A stretch of 5,225 nt of DNA from contig JAEYRT010000210.1 in assembly GCA_023435325.1 (NCBI GenBank), forward strand, positions 1 through 5,225, given 5' to 3'. The position numbers were made by a program, and so were the translations under genes. Under the pieces are notes generated by a model. The model was not told where the DNA came from, searched no databases, and saw only the letters and a list, made by a program, of their open reading frames with translations. Each line of letters begins with the position of its first letter. The first letter of the stretch is position 1. The DNA comes from Pseudomonadota bacterium. GTDB taxonomy: Bacteria; Pseudomonadota; Gammaproteobacteria; Burkholderiales; Burkholderiaceae_C. Shown here piece by piece: positions 1 through 5,225 of the stretch.

Positions 1-1892
1 ATGCAGCACGCCGCAGTGCGGGCCACCCGGAACGCGCCAACGACGTCAAGCTTTCGCGGGGCGGCATTCGTGAAATTGAATTTACCGTGCAGCTGCTGCA
101 GGTCGTGCGCGGGGGGCAGTTCCCTGAGCTGCGCTGCCGCTCCACGCTGGAGGCGCTGCAGCGCCTGGCACGCGCCAATCTCATGCCGCAAGAAACGGCA
201 GACCAACTGGCACAGGCCTATACCTTTTTGCGCAATGTGGAGCACCGGATCCAATACCTGGACGATCAGCAGACACATGTTCTGCCAACTCGTGACGAGG
301 ATCTGGCCTGGATCGCGCAGACCATGGGCTATGCAGAGACATCTGGCTTTCTCTCACAGCTTGATACCTACCGTGAACTGGTGGCCGAGGAGTTCGACAT
401 TCTGCTCGGAGGCCCCCAGGCAACGCCATGTGCCAATGGATTGTGCGGTGTGGGCCGCAATCCGCGCGCCGTTGTGCATGCCCCGGAACTGGAAACACTG
501 ATTGAGCTGTTGCCTGCGCAAATGGCTGCTCGCATCACCGAGTGGCGCGACAATCCCAAGGTACGTGGTTTGCGCGAAGAGGCCCGGGCACGACTGTTTC
601 GTCTGGTGCAGCAAACAGCGCAGCAGGTGGAACAAGGTGCTTTGGAAGAAACGGCCGCACTGCGCTTTATCAACTGGCTTGAACCGCTGCTGCGTCGCGA
701 AAGCTATCTGGCGCTCTTGCTAGAGCGCCCGTCCGTGCATGAACGCCTGCTGCACATGCTGGCTGCGGCCAAATGGCCTGCCCGCTATTTGCTGCAGCAC
801 CCGGGCGTGATTGATGAACTGGCCAGTGACCAGCTGTTCACCGAACGCTTCAACGCAGCGGACTTTGAACAGGAAATGGCCTTGCGGCTGGCGGCGCTGG
901 AGAGCACGGGCGAAGACGATGACGAGAATCTGCTCAACCTGTTGCGACGGGCGCAGCATGCGGAAACTTTCCGCACCCTGGCTCGGGATGTGGAAGGCGC
1001 AATCACCGTCGAGCAAGTGGCGGACGACCTGAGCGCGCTGGCCGATAGTGTGCTGCGTGTGACAGCGCAGTGGTGCTGGAAGCGCCTCAAGCAGCGTCAC
1101 CGGGAAGATCCACAGTTTGGCATCATCGGCTACGGCAAGCTGGGGGGCAAGGAGCTGGGATATGGCAGCGATCTGGATATCGTCTTCATCTTTGACGATG
1201 ACGATGACAACGCCCCGGAAATCTATACAGCCTGGGTGCGCAAGCTCATCAACTGGCTGACGGTCAAGACCGGAGAGGGCGACCTCTATGAAATCGATAC
1301 GGCCCTGCGACCCAATGGCAACTCCGGCTTGCTGGTGAGCAGCTTCAGGTCTTATGCCGACTATCAGCAGCAGCGGGGCAGCAACACAGCCTGGACATGG
1401 GAGCATCAGGCCATGACGCGGGCGCGCTTTGTGCTGGGCAGTGAAGGCTTGCGGCAGCGCTTTGACGCGGTCCGCCATGCGGTCATCAGCGCGGAGCGTG
1501 ACGTGCAGCGCCTCAAAGAAGAGATCGTGGGCATGCGTGAGCGGGTACGTCAGGCCCACCCGGTGCGTGGTGAATACTTTGATGTCAAGCACAGCCACGG
1601 AGGCATGGTGGATGCCGAGTTCGCTGTGCAGTATCTGGTGCTGTCGCAATCCCTGCATCACCCCGAATTGATGGGCAATGTCGGCAATATTGCCCTGCTG
1701 CAGCGTGCAGAGGCTGCGGGACTGCTTCCGGCAGGTGTGGGGCAGGCGGCAGCATCTGCCTATCGGGAGCTGCGGCGCATTCAGCACAAATCACGCCTGG
1801 ATGAAAGCAACGGATTGATCCATGCAGGCAGCACGGCGGTCGCGCACCGCGAGGCCATTCTGAACCTCTGGAAAACGGTGTTCTCCCAATGA
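1..1892 (+). CDS. glnE: Glutamine synthetase adenylyltransferase / adenylyl-removing enzyme, 3' part (5' end outside window)
   Basis: GlnE attaches AMP to, and removes it from, a tyrosine of glutamine synthetase, tuning ammonia assimilation in the cytoplasm under control of the PII protein. The gene is open from the left edge; the reading phase starts at base 3 and gives 629 residues to a TGA at 1890-1892. Visible residues 11-27 read RANDVKLSRGGIREIEF, the conserved end of the N-terminal adenylyl-removing domain. A helical linker follows, then the C-terminal adenylyltransferase domain with GKLGGKELGYGSDLD; GSDLD is at visible residues 388-392 and its two aspartates are the expected metal ligands. 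LYEIDTALRPNG (428-439), WTWEHQAMTRAR and FDVKHSHGGMVDAEF (from 526) are further family motifs. E. coli GlnE is 946 residues, so roughly the first 300 are missing here and the C-terminus is intact. A run of five aspartates follows the catalytic strand. No downstream gene is close enough to suggest an operon. Confidence 0.97.
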   Translation, partial: AARRSAGHPERANDVKLSRGGIREIEFTVQLLQVVRGGQFPELRCRSTLEALQRLARANLMPQETADQLAQAYTFLRNVEHRIQYLDDQQTHVLPTRDEDLAWIAQTMGYAETSGFLSQLDTYRELVAEEFDILLGGPQATPCANGLCGVGRNPRAVVHAPELETLIELLPAQMAARITEWRDNPKVRGLREEARARLFRLVQQTAQQVEQGALEETAALRFINWLEPLLRRESYLALLLERPSVHERLLHMLAAAKWPARYLLQHPGVIDELASDQLFTERFNAADFEQEMALRLAALESTGEDDDENLLNLLRRAQHAETFRTLARDVEGAITVEQVADDLSALADSVLRVTAQWCWKRLKQRHREDPQFGIIGYGKLGGKELGYGSDLDIVFIFDDDDDNAPEIYTAWVRKLINWLTVKTGEGDLYEIDTALRPNGNSGLLVSSFRSYADYQQQRGSNTAWTWEHQAMTRARFVLGSEGLRQRFDAVRHAVISAERDVQRLKEEIVGMRERVRQAHPVRGEYFDVKHSHGGMVDAEFAVQYLVLSQSLHHPELMGNVGNIALLQRAEAAGLLPAGVGQAAASAYRELRRIQHKSRLDESNGLIHAGSTAVAHREAILNLWKTVFSQ

Positions 1893-1927
1893 CCTGGCGG
1901 TGCACGGCATTTCGCGGCGTCTGAAAA

Positions 1928-2050
1928 CCGTGCGTCTGCTGTGTTGCTTGCATCCAAGGGTTGTCAGTCCAGTCGCACACAAAGAAGTGCGGGTTCGCCT
2001 ACCGCTGCGAAATGTGTGAGCCCTATGATGGACTGAAGCAGGCGCCCCGG
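1928..2050. other. Nested inverted repeats, possible structured RNA or regulatory region
   Basis: Three separate arms pair in nested order. GCGTCTGCT (1932-1940) pairs with AGCAGGCGC (2037-2045), 9 bp with one G-U. CAGTCCA (1965-1971) pairs with TGGACTG (2029-2035), 7 bp. CACACA (1976-1981) pairs with TGTGTG (2013-2018), and a tip hairpin TTCGC/GCGAA (1994-1998 with 2007-2011) sits inside. The left side of the large asymmetric bubble (1941-1964) contains a small CTTG-CATC-CAAG hairpin. No reading frame with coding character crosses it. The strand cannot be decided, because the pairing works on either strand. No convincing promoter or terminator bounds it, so it could be the 3' untranslated region of glnE, a small RNA, or chance. 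I could not match it to 6S RNA or any family I know. Confidence 0.3.
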
Positions 2051-2062
2051 GTGCTCAAAATT

Positions 2063-2081
2063 GTTTGGAACTATTCCAGAT
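2063..2081. promoter_or_regulatory. Short dyad, operator-like
   Basis: The sequence GTTTGGAACTATTCCAGAT is an inverted repeat centred on CTA. TGGAA (2066-2070) mirrors TTCCA (2074-2078) exactly, and the flanks extend it with one A-T and two G-U-type matches. It lies in the gap between glnE and purB. It could be a repressor site or just a small RNA hairpin. I cannot name a regulator, it does not resemble the PurR box, and a 5-bp perfect arm may occur by chance. Confidence 0.2.
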
Positions 2082-2131
2082 AAAGGCACTCAGAAGGCCT
2101 TGTAAGGGTGTTGATACCGACCAGTTTCAGT

Positions 2132-2222
2132 GTTGCGAAGCCTGGCCACTTTGGTGGTGTTGTCCGTCTTGGAGTGCATCTCCTCCCTCCCTCTCTTAAT
2201 TCACTTCAGGACGCTTCGCAAC
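2132..2222 (+). ncRNA. Long imperfect hairpin enclosing a CTCCTCCC tract; candidate small RNA or 3' UTR element
   Basis: GTTGCGAAGC (2132-2141) is exactly complementary to GCTTCGCAAC (2213-2222), 71 bases apart. The stem can continue as CCTG (2141-2144) with CAGG (2207-2210) across a 3-base bulge. Inside are two small hairpins: CCAC-TTTG-GTGG (2146-2157), and GGAG-TGCAT-CTCC (2171-2183). The stretch CTCCTCCCTCCCTCTC (2180-2195) is complementary to purine-rich ribosome binding sites. CTTTTTCTT follows the stem, and a strong terminator begins 14 bases further on. The element therefore has the shape of the 3' part of a terminated small RNA. I found no good sigma-70 promoter upstream, so it may instead be processed from the end of the glnE transcript. 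Confidence 0.35.
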
Positions 2223-2235
2223 CTTTTTCTTCCCC

Positions 2236-2266
2236 CAAGGGCACCATCTGGTGCCCTTGTTTTTTT
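2236..2266 (+). terminator. Strong intrinsic (Rho-independent) terminator
   Basis: A perfect 10-bp stem, CAAGGGCACC (2236-2245) with GGTGCCCTTG (2250-2259), closes on the four-base loop ATCT and is followed at once by seven T (2260-2266). This is a textbook terminator in the + direction. It lies 344 bases after the glnE stop and ends 68 bases before the purB start. It either ends a long glnE 3' untranslated region or ends an independent small transcript from the gap. Either way it insulates purB from upstream transcription. Confidence 0.9.
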
Positions 2267-2320
2267 GAGTGCCTCCCGGGGCTGTGGCTTCTGCGCACTG
2301 CGCTGATAAGCCGGCGCACC

Positions 2321-2334
2321 TACAATCGCAGGTC
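2321..2334 (+). promoter_or_regulatory. Putative purB promoter -10 element giving a leaderless or near-leaderless mRNA
   Basis: TACAAT at 2321-2326, in the context ACCTACAATCG, is a good -10 hexamer (5 of 6 matches to TATAAT). It is the only good candidate after the terminator at 2236-2266. Only 8 bases separate it from the purB ATG at 2335, so transcription would begin at or within about three bases of the start codon. No clear -35 is seen: the hexamer 17 bases upstream is CTGCGC. A closely similar CGCCTACAATGCG lies before pgk. Confidence 0.5.
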
Positions 2335-3714
2335 ATGAGCCTGTCTTCCATCTCCGCACTTTCCCCGCTGGACGGCCGTTACGCCTCCAAGCTGTCCGCC
2401 CTTCGCCCCATCATGAGCGAGCAAGGCTATATGCACCGCCGCGTCCAAGTGGAAATCACTTGGTTTATTGCGCTGTCGGATGCTGGTTTCGCTGAATTTC
2501 CGCCGCTTTCCGAAGGTGCGCGCACTTACTTGCATGGCTTGGTGAGCAACTTCTCCGAAGAAGATGCCGCAGCGATCAAGGAGATCGAGAAGACCACCAA
2601 CCACGACGTCAAGGCCGTGGAGTACTGGATCAAGGCCAAGTTCGACGGTCGCCCCGAACTGCAAAAAGCCGCTGAATTCGTGCACTTCGCCTGCACCAGC
2701 GAAGACATCAACAACACCAGCCACGCCCTGCAAATCCGCGTGGGCCGCGACATGGTGGTGCTGCCTGCGCTGGACCGCATCACGCTGAAGCTGCGCGAAA
2801 TGGCGCACCAGTTTGCCGATGTGCCCATGCTCAGCCGCACGCACGGCCAGACCGCTTCTCCGACCACCGTGGGCAAGGAAATCGCCAACGTGCTGGTGCG
2901 CTTGCAAAAGGCGGCAGAGAACATCGCCAACGTCAAGGTGCTGGGCAAGATGAACGGCGCGGTCGGCAACTACAACGCCCACCTGTCGGCCTGGCCTGAG
3001 TTCGACTGGGAAGCCTTCAGCAAGAACGTGATCGAGTCGCCCGAGCCCAAGGGCCTGGGCTTGACGTTCCAGCCTTACTCGATCCAGATCGAGCCGCACG
3101 ACTACATGGCCGAGTTCTTCGACGCCGTGGCCCGTGCCAACACCATCCTGATCGACTTCTCGCGCGACGTGTGGGGTTATGTATCGCTGGGTTACTTCAA
3201 GCAAAAGCTCAAGGCTGGCGAGATCGGTTCGTCCACCATGCCCCACAAGGTCAACCCCATCGACTTTGAGAATGCCGAAGGCAACCTGGGTCTGGCCAAC
3301 GCGCTGCTCAAGCACCTGTCCGAAAAGCTGCCGATCAGCCGCTGGCAGCGTGACCTGACGGACTCCACTGTGCTGCGCAATATTGGTGTGGCGCTGGGTT
3401 ACGCCACACTGGCCTACACCTCGCTGATGACGGGTCTGAACAAGCTGGAGCTGAATGAAGAGCGCCTGCAAGAAGATCTGGACAACGCCTGGGAAGTGCT
3501 GGCCGAGCCTATCCAGACCGTGATGCGCCGCTATGGTGTGGCGGGTGCCTACGAAAAGCTCAAGGAAGTGACCCGCGGCAAGACCGTGCAGGCAGCCGAT
3601 CTGCACAACCTGATCAATGGCCTGGAAATTCCCCAGGCCGACAAGGACCGTCTGCTGGCCATGACCCCTGCGTCCTACATTGGCAAGGCCGCAGAATTGG
3701 CCCGTCGCGTGTAA
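2335..3714 (+). CDS. purB: Adenylosuccinate lyase
   Basis: PurB is a cytoplasmic homotetramer of the fumarase/aspartase superfamily. It splits fumarate from SAICAR in purine synthesis and from adenylosuccinate in the last step to AMP. The 459-residue product is close to the 456 of E. coli PurB. Motifs in order: SPLDGRY (10-16), TTNHDVKAVEYW (87-98), TSEDINN (121-127), SRTHGQTASP (167-176) with the expected catalytic histidine at 170, and the superfamily signature GSSTMPHKVNP (298-308) on the mobile loop that carries the catalytic serine. I chose the ATG at 2335 because family similarity begins right after it (SISALSPLDGRY). The frame is open upstream to a GTG at 2269, but those 22 residues look unlike any PurB and overlap the -10 element. 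No Shine-Dalgarno stands at proper spacing, since AGGT directly abuts the ATG region, which fits a leaderless mRNA. It is terminated before yaeQ and appears to be a single-gene unit. No key residue is missing. Confidence 0.98.
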   Translation: MSLSSISALSPLDGRYASKLSALRPIMSEQGYMHRRVQVEITWFIALSDAGFAEFPPLSEGARTYLHGLVSNFSEEDAAAIKEIEKTTNHDVKAVEYWIKAKFDGRPELQKAAEFVHFACTSEDINNTSHALQIRVGRDMVVLPALDRITLKLREMAHQFADVPMLSRTHGQTASPTTVGKEIANVLVRLQKAAENIANVKVLGKMNGAVGNYNAHLSAWPEFDWEAFSKNVIESPEPKGLGLTFQPYSIQIEPHDYMAEFFDAVARANTILIDFSRDVWGYVSLGYFKQKLKAGEIGSSTMPHKVNPIDFENAEGNLGLANALLKHLSEKLPISRWQRDLTDSTVLRNIGVALGYATLAYTSLMTGLNKLELNEERLQEDLDNAWEVLAEPIQTVMRRYGVAGAYEKLKEVTRGKTVQAADLHNLINGLEIPQADKDRLLAMTPASYIGKAAELARRV

Positions 3715-3736
3715 TTGGGTGCGAGCAGAAAAACAT

Positions 3737-3805
3737 AGCTGTTAACGCTTGCTACACAAGCGTTTCAAATATAAAGAGCTGTCAAATCCTTGCCTGGCAA
3801 GCGTT
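3737..3805. repeat. Two tandem copies of a hairpin-forming intergenic element
   Basis: Unit 1 (3737-3764) and unit 2 (3777-3805) share AGCTGT, then AA, then CTTGC, then CAAGCGTT, in the same order with a 40-base period. In unit 1, AACGCTTG (3744-3751) pairs perfectly with CAAGCGTT (3757-3764) around the loop CTACA. In unit 2, CTTGC pairs with GCAAG (3789-3801). From memory, Comamonadaceae intergenic regions carry many elements with an AGCTG..GCGCTTG..CAAGCG pattern, and this looks like a member. That family assignment is recollection and is not shown by this window. The 3' unit doubles as the core of the purB terminator. Confidence 0.55.
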
Positions 3806-3824
3806 GGCAGCTCTTCTTTTGTTT
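3774..3824 (+). terminator. Probable purB intrinsic terminator
   Basis: AAGAGCTGTCAA (3774-3785) pairs with TTGGCAGCTCTT (3804-3815) over 12 bp with one G-U. It encloses a second hairpin, CTTGC-CTG-GCAAG (3789-3801). A T-rich tail, TTCTTTTGTTT (3814-3824), follows. The stem starts 60 bases after the purB stop and ends just before the yaeQ ribosome binding site. The C and G interruptions in the tail make it weaker than the terminator before purB, so some readthrough into yaeQ is possible. AAATATAAAG just before the stem would supply a partial U tract in the opposite direction. Confidence 0.7.
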
Positions 3825-3838
3825 AAAGGATTGCCGTC

Positions 3839-4399
3839 ATGGCTCTCAAATCCACGGTCTACAAGGCCAATCTGTCGATTGCCGACATTGACCACAACTA
3901 CTATGCAGACCACAACCTGACGCTCGCCCGCCACCCCAGCGAGACCGATGAGCGCATGATGGTGCGTTTGGTTGCGCTGGCGCTCAATGCCTGGCAGTTG
4001 CAGGAACTGTGCAACGGCGATGGCACGCTGAGCTTTGGCGTGGGCTTGTGTGACCCGGACGATCCGGACGTGCACATCACCGACTTCACCGGCCAGAAGC
4101 GCCTGTGGATTGAAGTCGGCCAGCCCGATGAAAAACCCATCACCAAGGCCTGCAACAAGTCTGACCACGTGATCGTTTATCCCTTCAACCACGCTGCCAA
4201 TGTTTGGTGGAAGGGGCTGGAAGGCAAGGTCAACCGCCAGGACAAGTTGGAAGTGCAGTACATCGATTCCGAAGTTGCCCAGCAACTGGGCAGTCTGGCA
4301 GAGCGCAGCATGCAGCTGCAGGCCACGATTCAGGAAGGGCAGCTGACGCTGTCGAGCAACCTGGGCACGGTGTTTGTCGAGCCCGAGCGCTGGAAATAA
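3839..4399 (+). CDS. yaeQ: YaeQ family protein
   Basis: The 186-residue product matches the YaeQ family along its whole length (E. coli YaeQ is 181 residues). Features seen: the N-terminus MALKSTVYKANLSIADID; the hallmark LTLARHPSETDERMMVRL (27-44); LWIEVGQPDEKPITKAC (89-105), which supplies the acidic and lysine residues expected of a PD-(D/E)XK-type core; and the C-terminal MQLQATIQEGQL (158-169). YaeQ structures are known to have a PD-(D/E)XK nuclease-like fold. Older literature links E. coli YaeQ to suppression of rfaH loss, but its biochemical role is unsettled, so I assign none. It is soluble, with no signal peptide or membrane segment. AAAGGA (3825-3830) lies 8 bases before the ATG, a good ribosome binding site. 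No separate promoter is clear; transcription may come from purB readthrough or from the hairpin-rich gap. No terminator follows before pgk. Confidence 0.93.
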   Translation: MALKSTVYKANLSIADIDHNYYADHNLTLARHPSETDERMMVRLVALALNAWQLQELCNGDGTLSFGVGLCDPDDPDVHITDFTGQKRLWIEVGQPDEKPITKACNKSDHVIVYPFNHAANVWWKGLEGKVNRQDKLEVQYIDSEVAQQLGSLAERSMQLQATIQEGQLTLSSNLGTVFVEPERWK

Positions 4400-4421
4400 C
4401 ACCCTCCAGCAGTGCGCCGCC

Positions 4422-4427
4422 TACAAT
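4422..4427 (+). promoter_or_regulatory. Putative pgk promoter -10 element
   Basis: TACAAT, in the context CGCCTACAATGCG, lies 22 bases after the yaeQ stop and 45 bases before the pgk ATG, predicting a leader of roughly 35-40 bases. The context is nearly the same as that of the -10 before purB. No TTGACA-like hexamer stands 16-18 bases upstream. A second, weaker candidate is TATAAG at 4450-4455. The GAAGG ribosome binding site (4460-4464) is 8 bases from the ATG. Confidence 0.45.
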
Positions 4428-4472
4428 GCGGGCCAGTTTTTCACACTTCTATAAGACTTGAAGGCTGACGCC

Positions 4473-5225
4473 ATGAACATCCTCCGCTTCTCCGACCTGT
4501 GTGCCCAGGGCAAAGTCCAAGGCCAGCGCGTTTTCATTCGCGCGGACCTGAATGTGCCATTGAACGACGCTGGCGCCATCACCGAAGACACCCGCGTGCG
4601 CGCTTCCGTGCCCGCGATTGAAATGGCCCTGAAGGCCGGTGCAGCCGTCATGGTGACTAGCCACCTGGGCCGTCCCACGGAAGGTGAATTCAAGCCTGCC
4701 GACTCGCTGGCCCCTGTGGCCCAGCGCCTGGGTGAGCTGCTGGGCCGTGAAGTGCCGCTGGTCGCCAACTGGGTGGACGGTGTGGAAGTGCAACCCGGTC
4801 AGGTTGTCTTGCTGGAAAACTGCCGCGTGAACGTGGGCGAGAAGAAGAACAAGGAAGAGCTGGCCAAGAAGCTGGCAGCCCTGTGCGACATCTTTGTGCA
4901 CGATGCGTTTGGCACCGCCCACCGCGCCGAAGGCACGACCTACGGTATCGCCCAGTTTGCGCCCATCGCCTGTGCAGGCCCCTTGCTATCGGCCGAAATT
5001 GACGCGCTGAACAAGGCGCTGGCTGCACCTGCGCGCCCCTTGGCGGCCATCGTCGCGGGCTCCAAAGTGTCGACCAAGCTGACCATCCTGCAATCGCTGG
5101 CCAAGAACGTGGACCAGCTGATCGTGGGCGGCGGCATTGCCAACACCTTCATGCTGGCTGCGGGCCTGAAGATCGGTAAGTCTTTGGCTGAACCTGATCT
5201 GGTCGGCGAAGCCAAGGCCGTGATC
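4473..5225 (+). CDS. pgk: Phosphoglycerate kinase, 5' part (3' end outside window)
   Basis: Pgk interconverts 1,3-bisphosphoglycerate plus ADP and 3-phosphoglycerate plus ATP in glycolysis and gluconeogenesis, as a cytoplasmic monomer. The 251 residues visible compare with about 390 for the full enzyme, so the whole N-terminal 3-phosphoglycerate-binding domain and the start of the nucleotide domain are present. Motifs: RADLNVPL (23-30), SHLGRP (63-68), LLENCRVNVGEKKN (113-126), VHDAFGTAHRAEGTTYG (142-158), AGSKVSTK (195-202, the hinge and nucleotide-binding loop) and VGGGIANTF (218-226). Arginines 23, 118 and 151 and His64 are the expected substrate-binding residues. The ATG at 4473 has GAAGG 8 bases upstream, and family similarity starts at once. 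The reading frame is open to the right edge with no frameshift. It lies 73 bases after yaeQ with no terminator between them. Confidence 0.98.
   Translation, partial: MNILRFSDLCAQGKVQGQRVFIRADLNVPLNDAGAITEDTRVRASVPAIEMALKAGAAVMVTSHLGRPTEGEFKPADSLAPVAQRLGELLGREVPLVANWVDGVEVQPGQVVLLENCRVNVGEKKNKEELAKKLAALCDIFVHDAFGTAHRAEGTTYGIAQFAPIACAGPLLSAEIDALNKALAAPARPLAAIVAGSKVSTKLTILQSLAKNVDQLIVGGGIANTFMLAAGLKIGKSLAEPDLVGEAKAVI

Noticed and set aside
1..501. An ATG-initiated 166-codon frame at the left edge.
   Set aside because: It is out of frame with glnE, whose motif RANDVKLSRGGIREIEF runs in phase from base 3 through the same bases; its composition is Cys-, Arg- and Trp-rich, as in a shadow frame.
720..1787. 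A 355-codon open frame on the minus strand opposite glnE.
   Set aside because: It is an antisense shadow of the glnE adenylyltransferase domain, whose motifs are intact on the + strand.
1989..2011. A tRNA T-arm-like GGTTCGCC sequence.
   Set aside because: The loop is the wrong length and lacks the invariant adenine, there is no acceptor stem, anticodon arm or CCA context, and it sits inside another inverted repeat.
1921..2045. 6S RNA (ssrS), because of loose similarity of CTTGCATCCAAGGGTTG to the 3' bubble of E. coli 6S and a bubbled helix.
   Set aside because: The small hairpin falls on the wrong side of the helix for the + strand, the paired region is only about 120 bases against roughly 180 for 6S, and the 5' bubble hallmarks are absent. 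A covariance search would settle it.
2269..2334. GTG at 2269 as an upstream start for purB.
   Set aside because: The 22 extra residues have no PurB character and overlap the -10 element; family similarity begins at the ATG at 2335.
2108..2338. A TTG-initiated 76-codon frame in the glnE-purB gap.
   Set aside because: It runs straight through the strong terminator hairpin and its T tract into the purB start, has no ribosome binding site, and has a low-complexity, non-protein-like composition.
2320..3606. A 428-codon open frame on the minus strand opposite purB.
   Set aside because: It is a mirror of a GC-rich coding gene: histidine-, valine- and glycine-rich, with no recognisable motif, while the + strand encodes an unmistakable PurB.
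3782..4402. A 206-codon open frame on the minus strand opposite yaeQ.
   Set aside because: It mirrors yaeQ and would begin and end inside neighbouring regulatory hairpins; the yaeQ family match is clear.
1..5225. Mobile elements, CRISPR arrays, phage genes or a defence system.
   Set aside because: No transposase, integrase or toxin motifs, no regularly spaced direct repeats beyond the 40-base pair of units before yaeQ, and codon use looks uniform across the four genes.

Overview
The window looks like ordinary chromosomal housekeeping DNA from a betaproteobacterium of the order Burkholderiales, most likely family Comamonadaceae and possibly Comamonas. The basis is protein-level character, a moderately high GC content, TACAAT-type promoter elements, and an interspersed-repeat-like hairpin element (AGCTGT..CTTG..CAAGCG) of a kind I remember from Comamonadaceae intergenic DNA. 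The genus is an inference, not a demonstrated fact. All four genes are on the + strand.

Layout: (1) 1-1892 is the 3' two thirds of glnE, the bifunctional glutamine synthetase adenylyltransferase/adenylyl-removing enzyme, cut by the window's left edge. (2) 1893-2334 is a 442-base gap with no believable protein gene. It holds several inverted repeats, a long imperfect hairpin enclosing a CU-rich CTCCTCCC tract, a textbook intrinsic terminator (2236-2266) and a TACAAT -10 element only 8 bases before the next start codon. (3) 2335-3714 is purB, adenylosuccinate lyase, complete. (4) 3715-3838 holds two related hairpin units in tandem; the second ends in a T-rich tract and probably terminates purB. 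(5) 3839-4399 is a complete yaeQ-family gene (PD-(D/E)XK-like fold, role unsettled). (6) 4400-4472 is a short promoter and leader region. (7) 4473-5225 is the 5' part of pgk, phosphoglycerate kinase, cut by the right edge.

The genes do not form one pathway: nitrogen-status control of glutamine synthetase, purine synthesis, a protein of unknown role, and glycolysis/gluconeogenesis. Terminators separate glnE, purB and yaeQ, so glnE and purB are probably separate transcription units. yaeQ and pgk have no visible terminator between them and may be partly co-transcribed, with pgk also having its own promoter candidate. I see no mobile element, CRISPR array, tRNA/rRNA gene or obvious novel defence-type system. 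The most interesting parts are the non-coding gap before purB and the probable leaderless start of purB.
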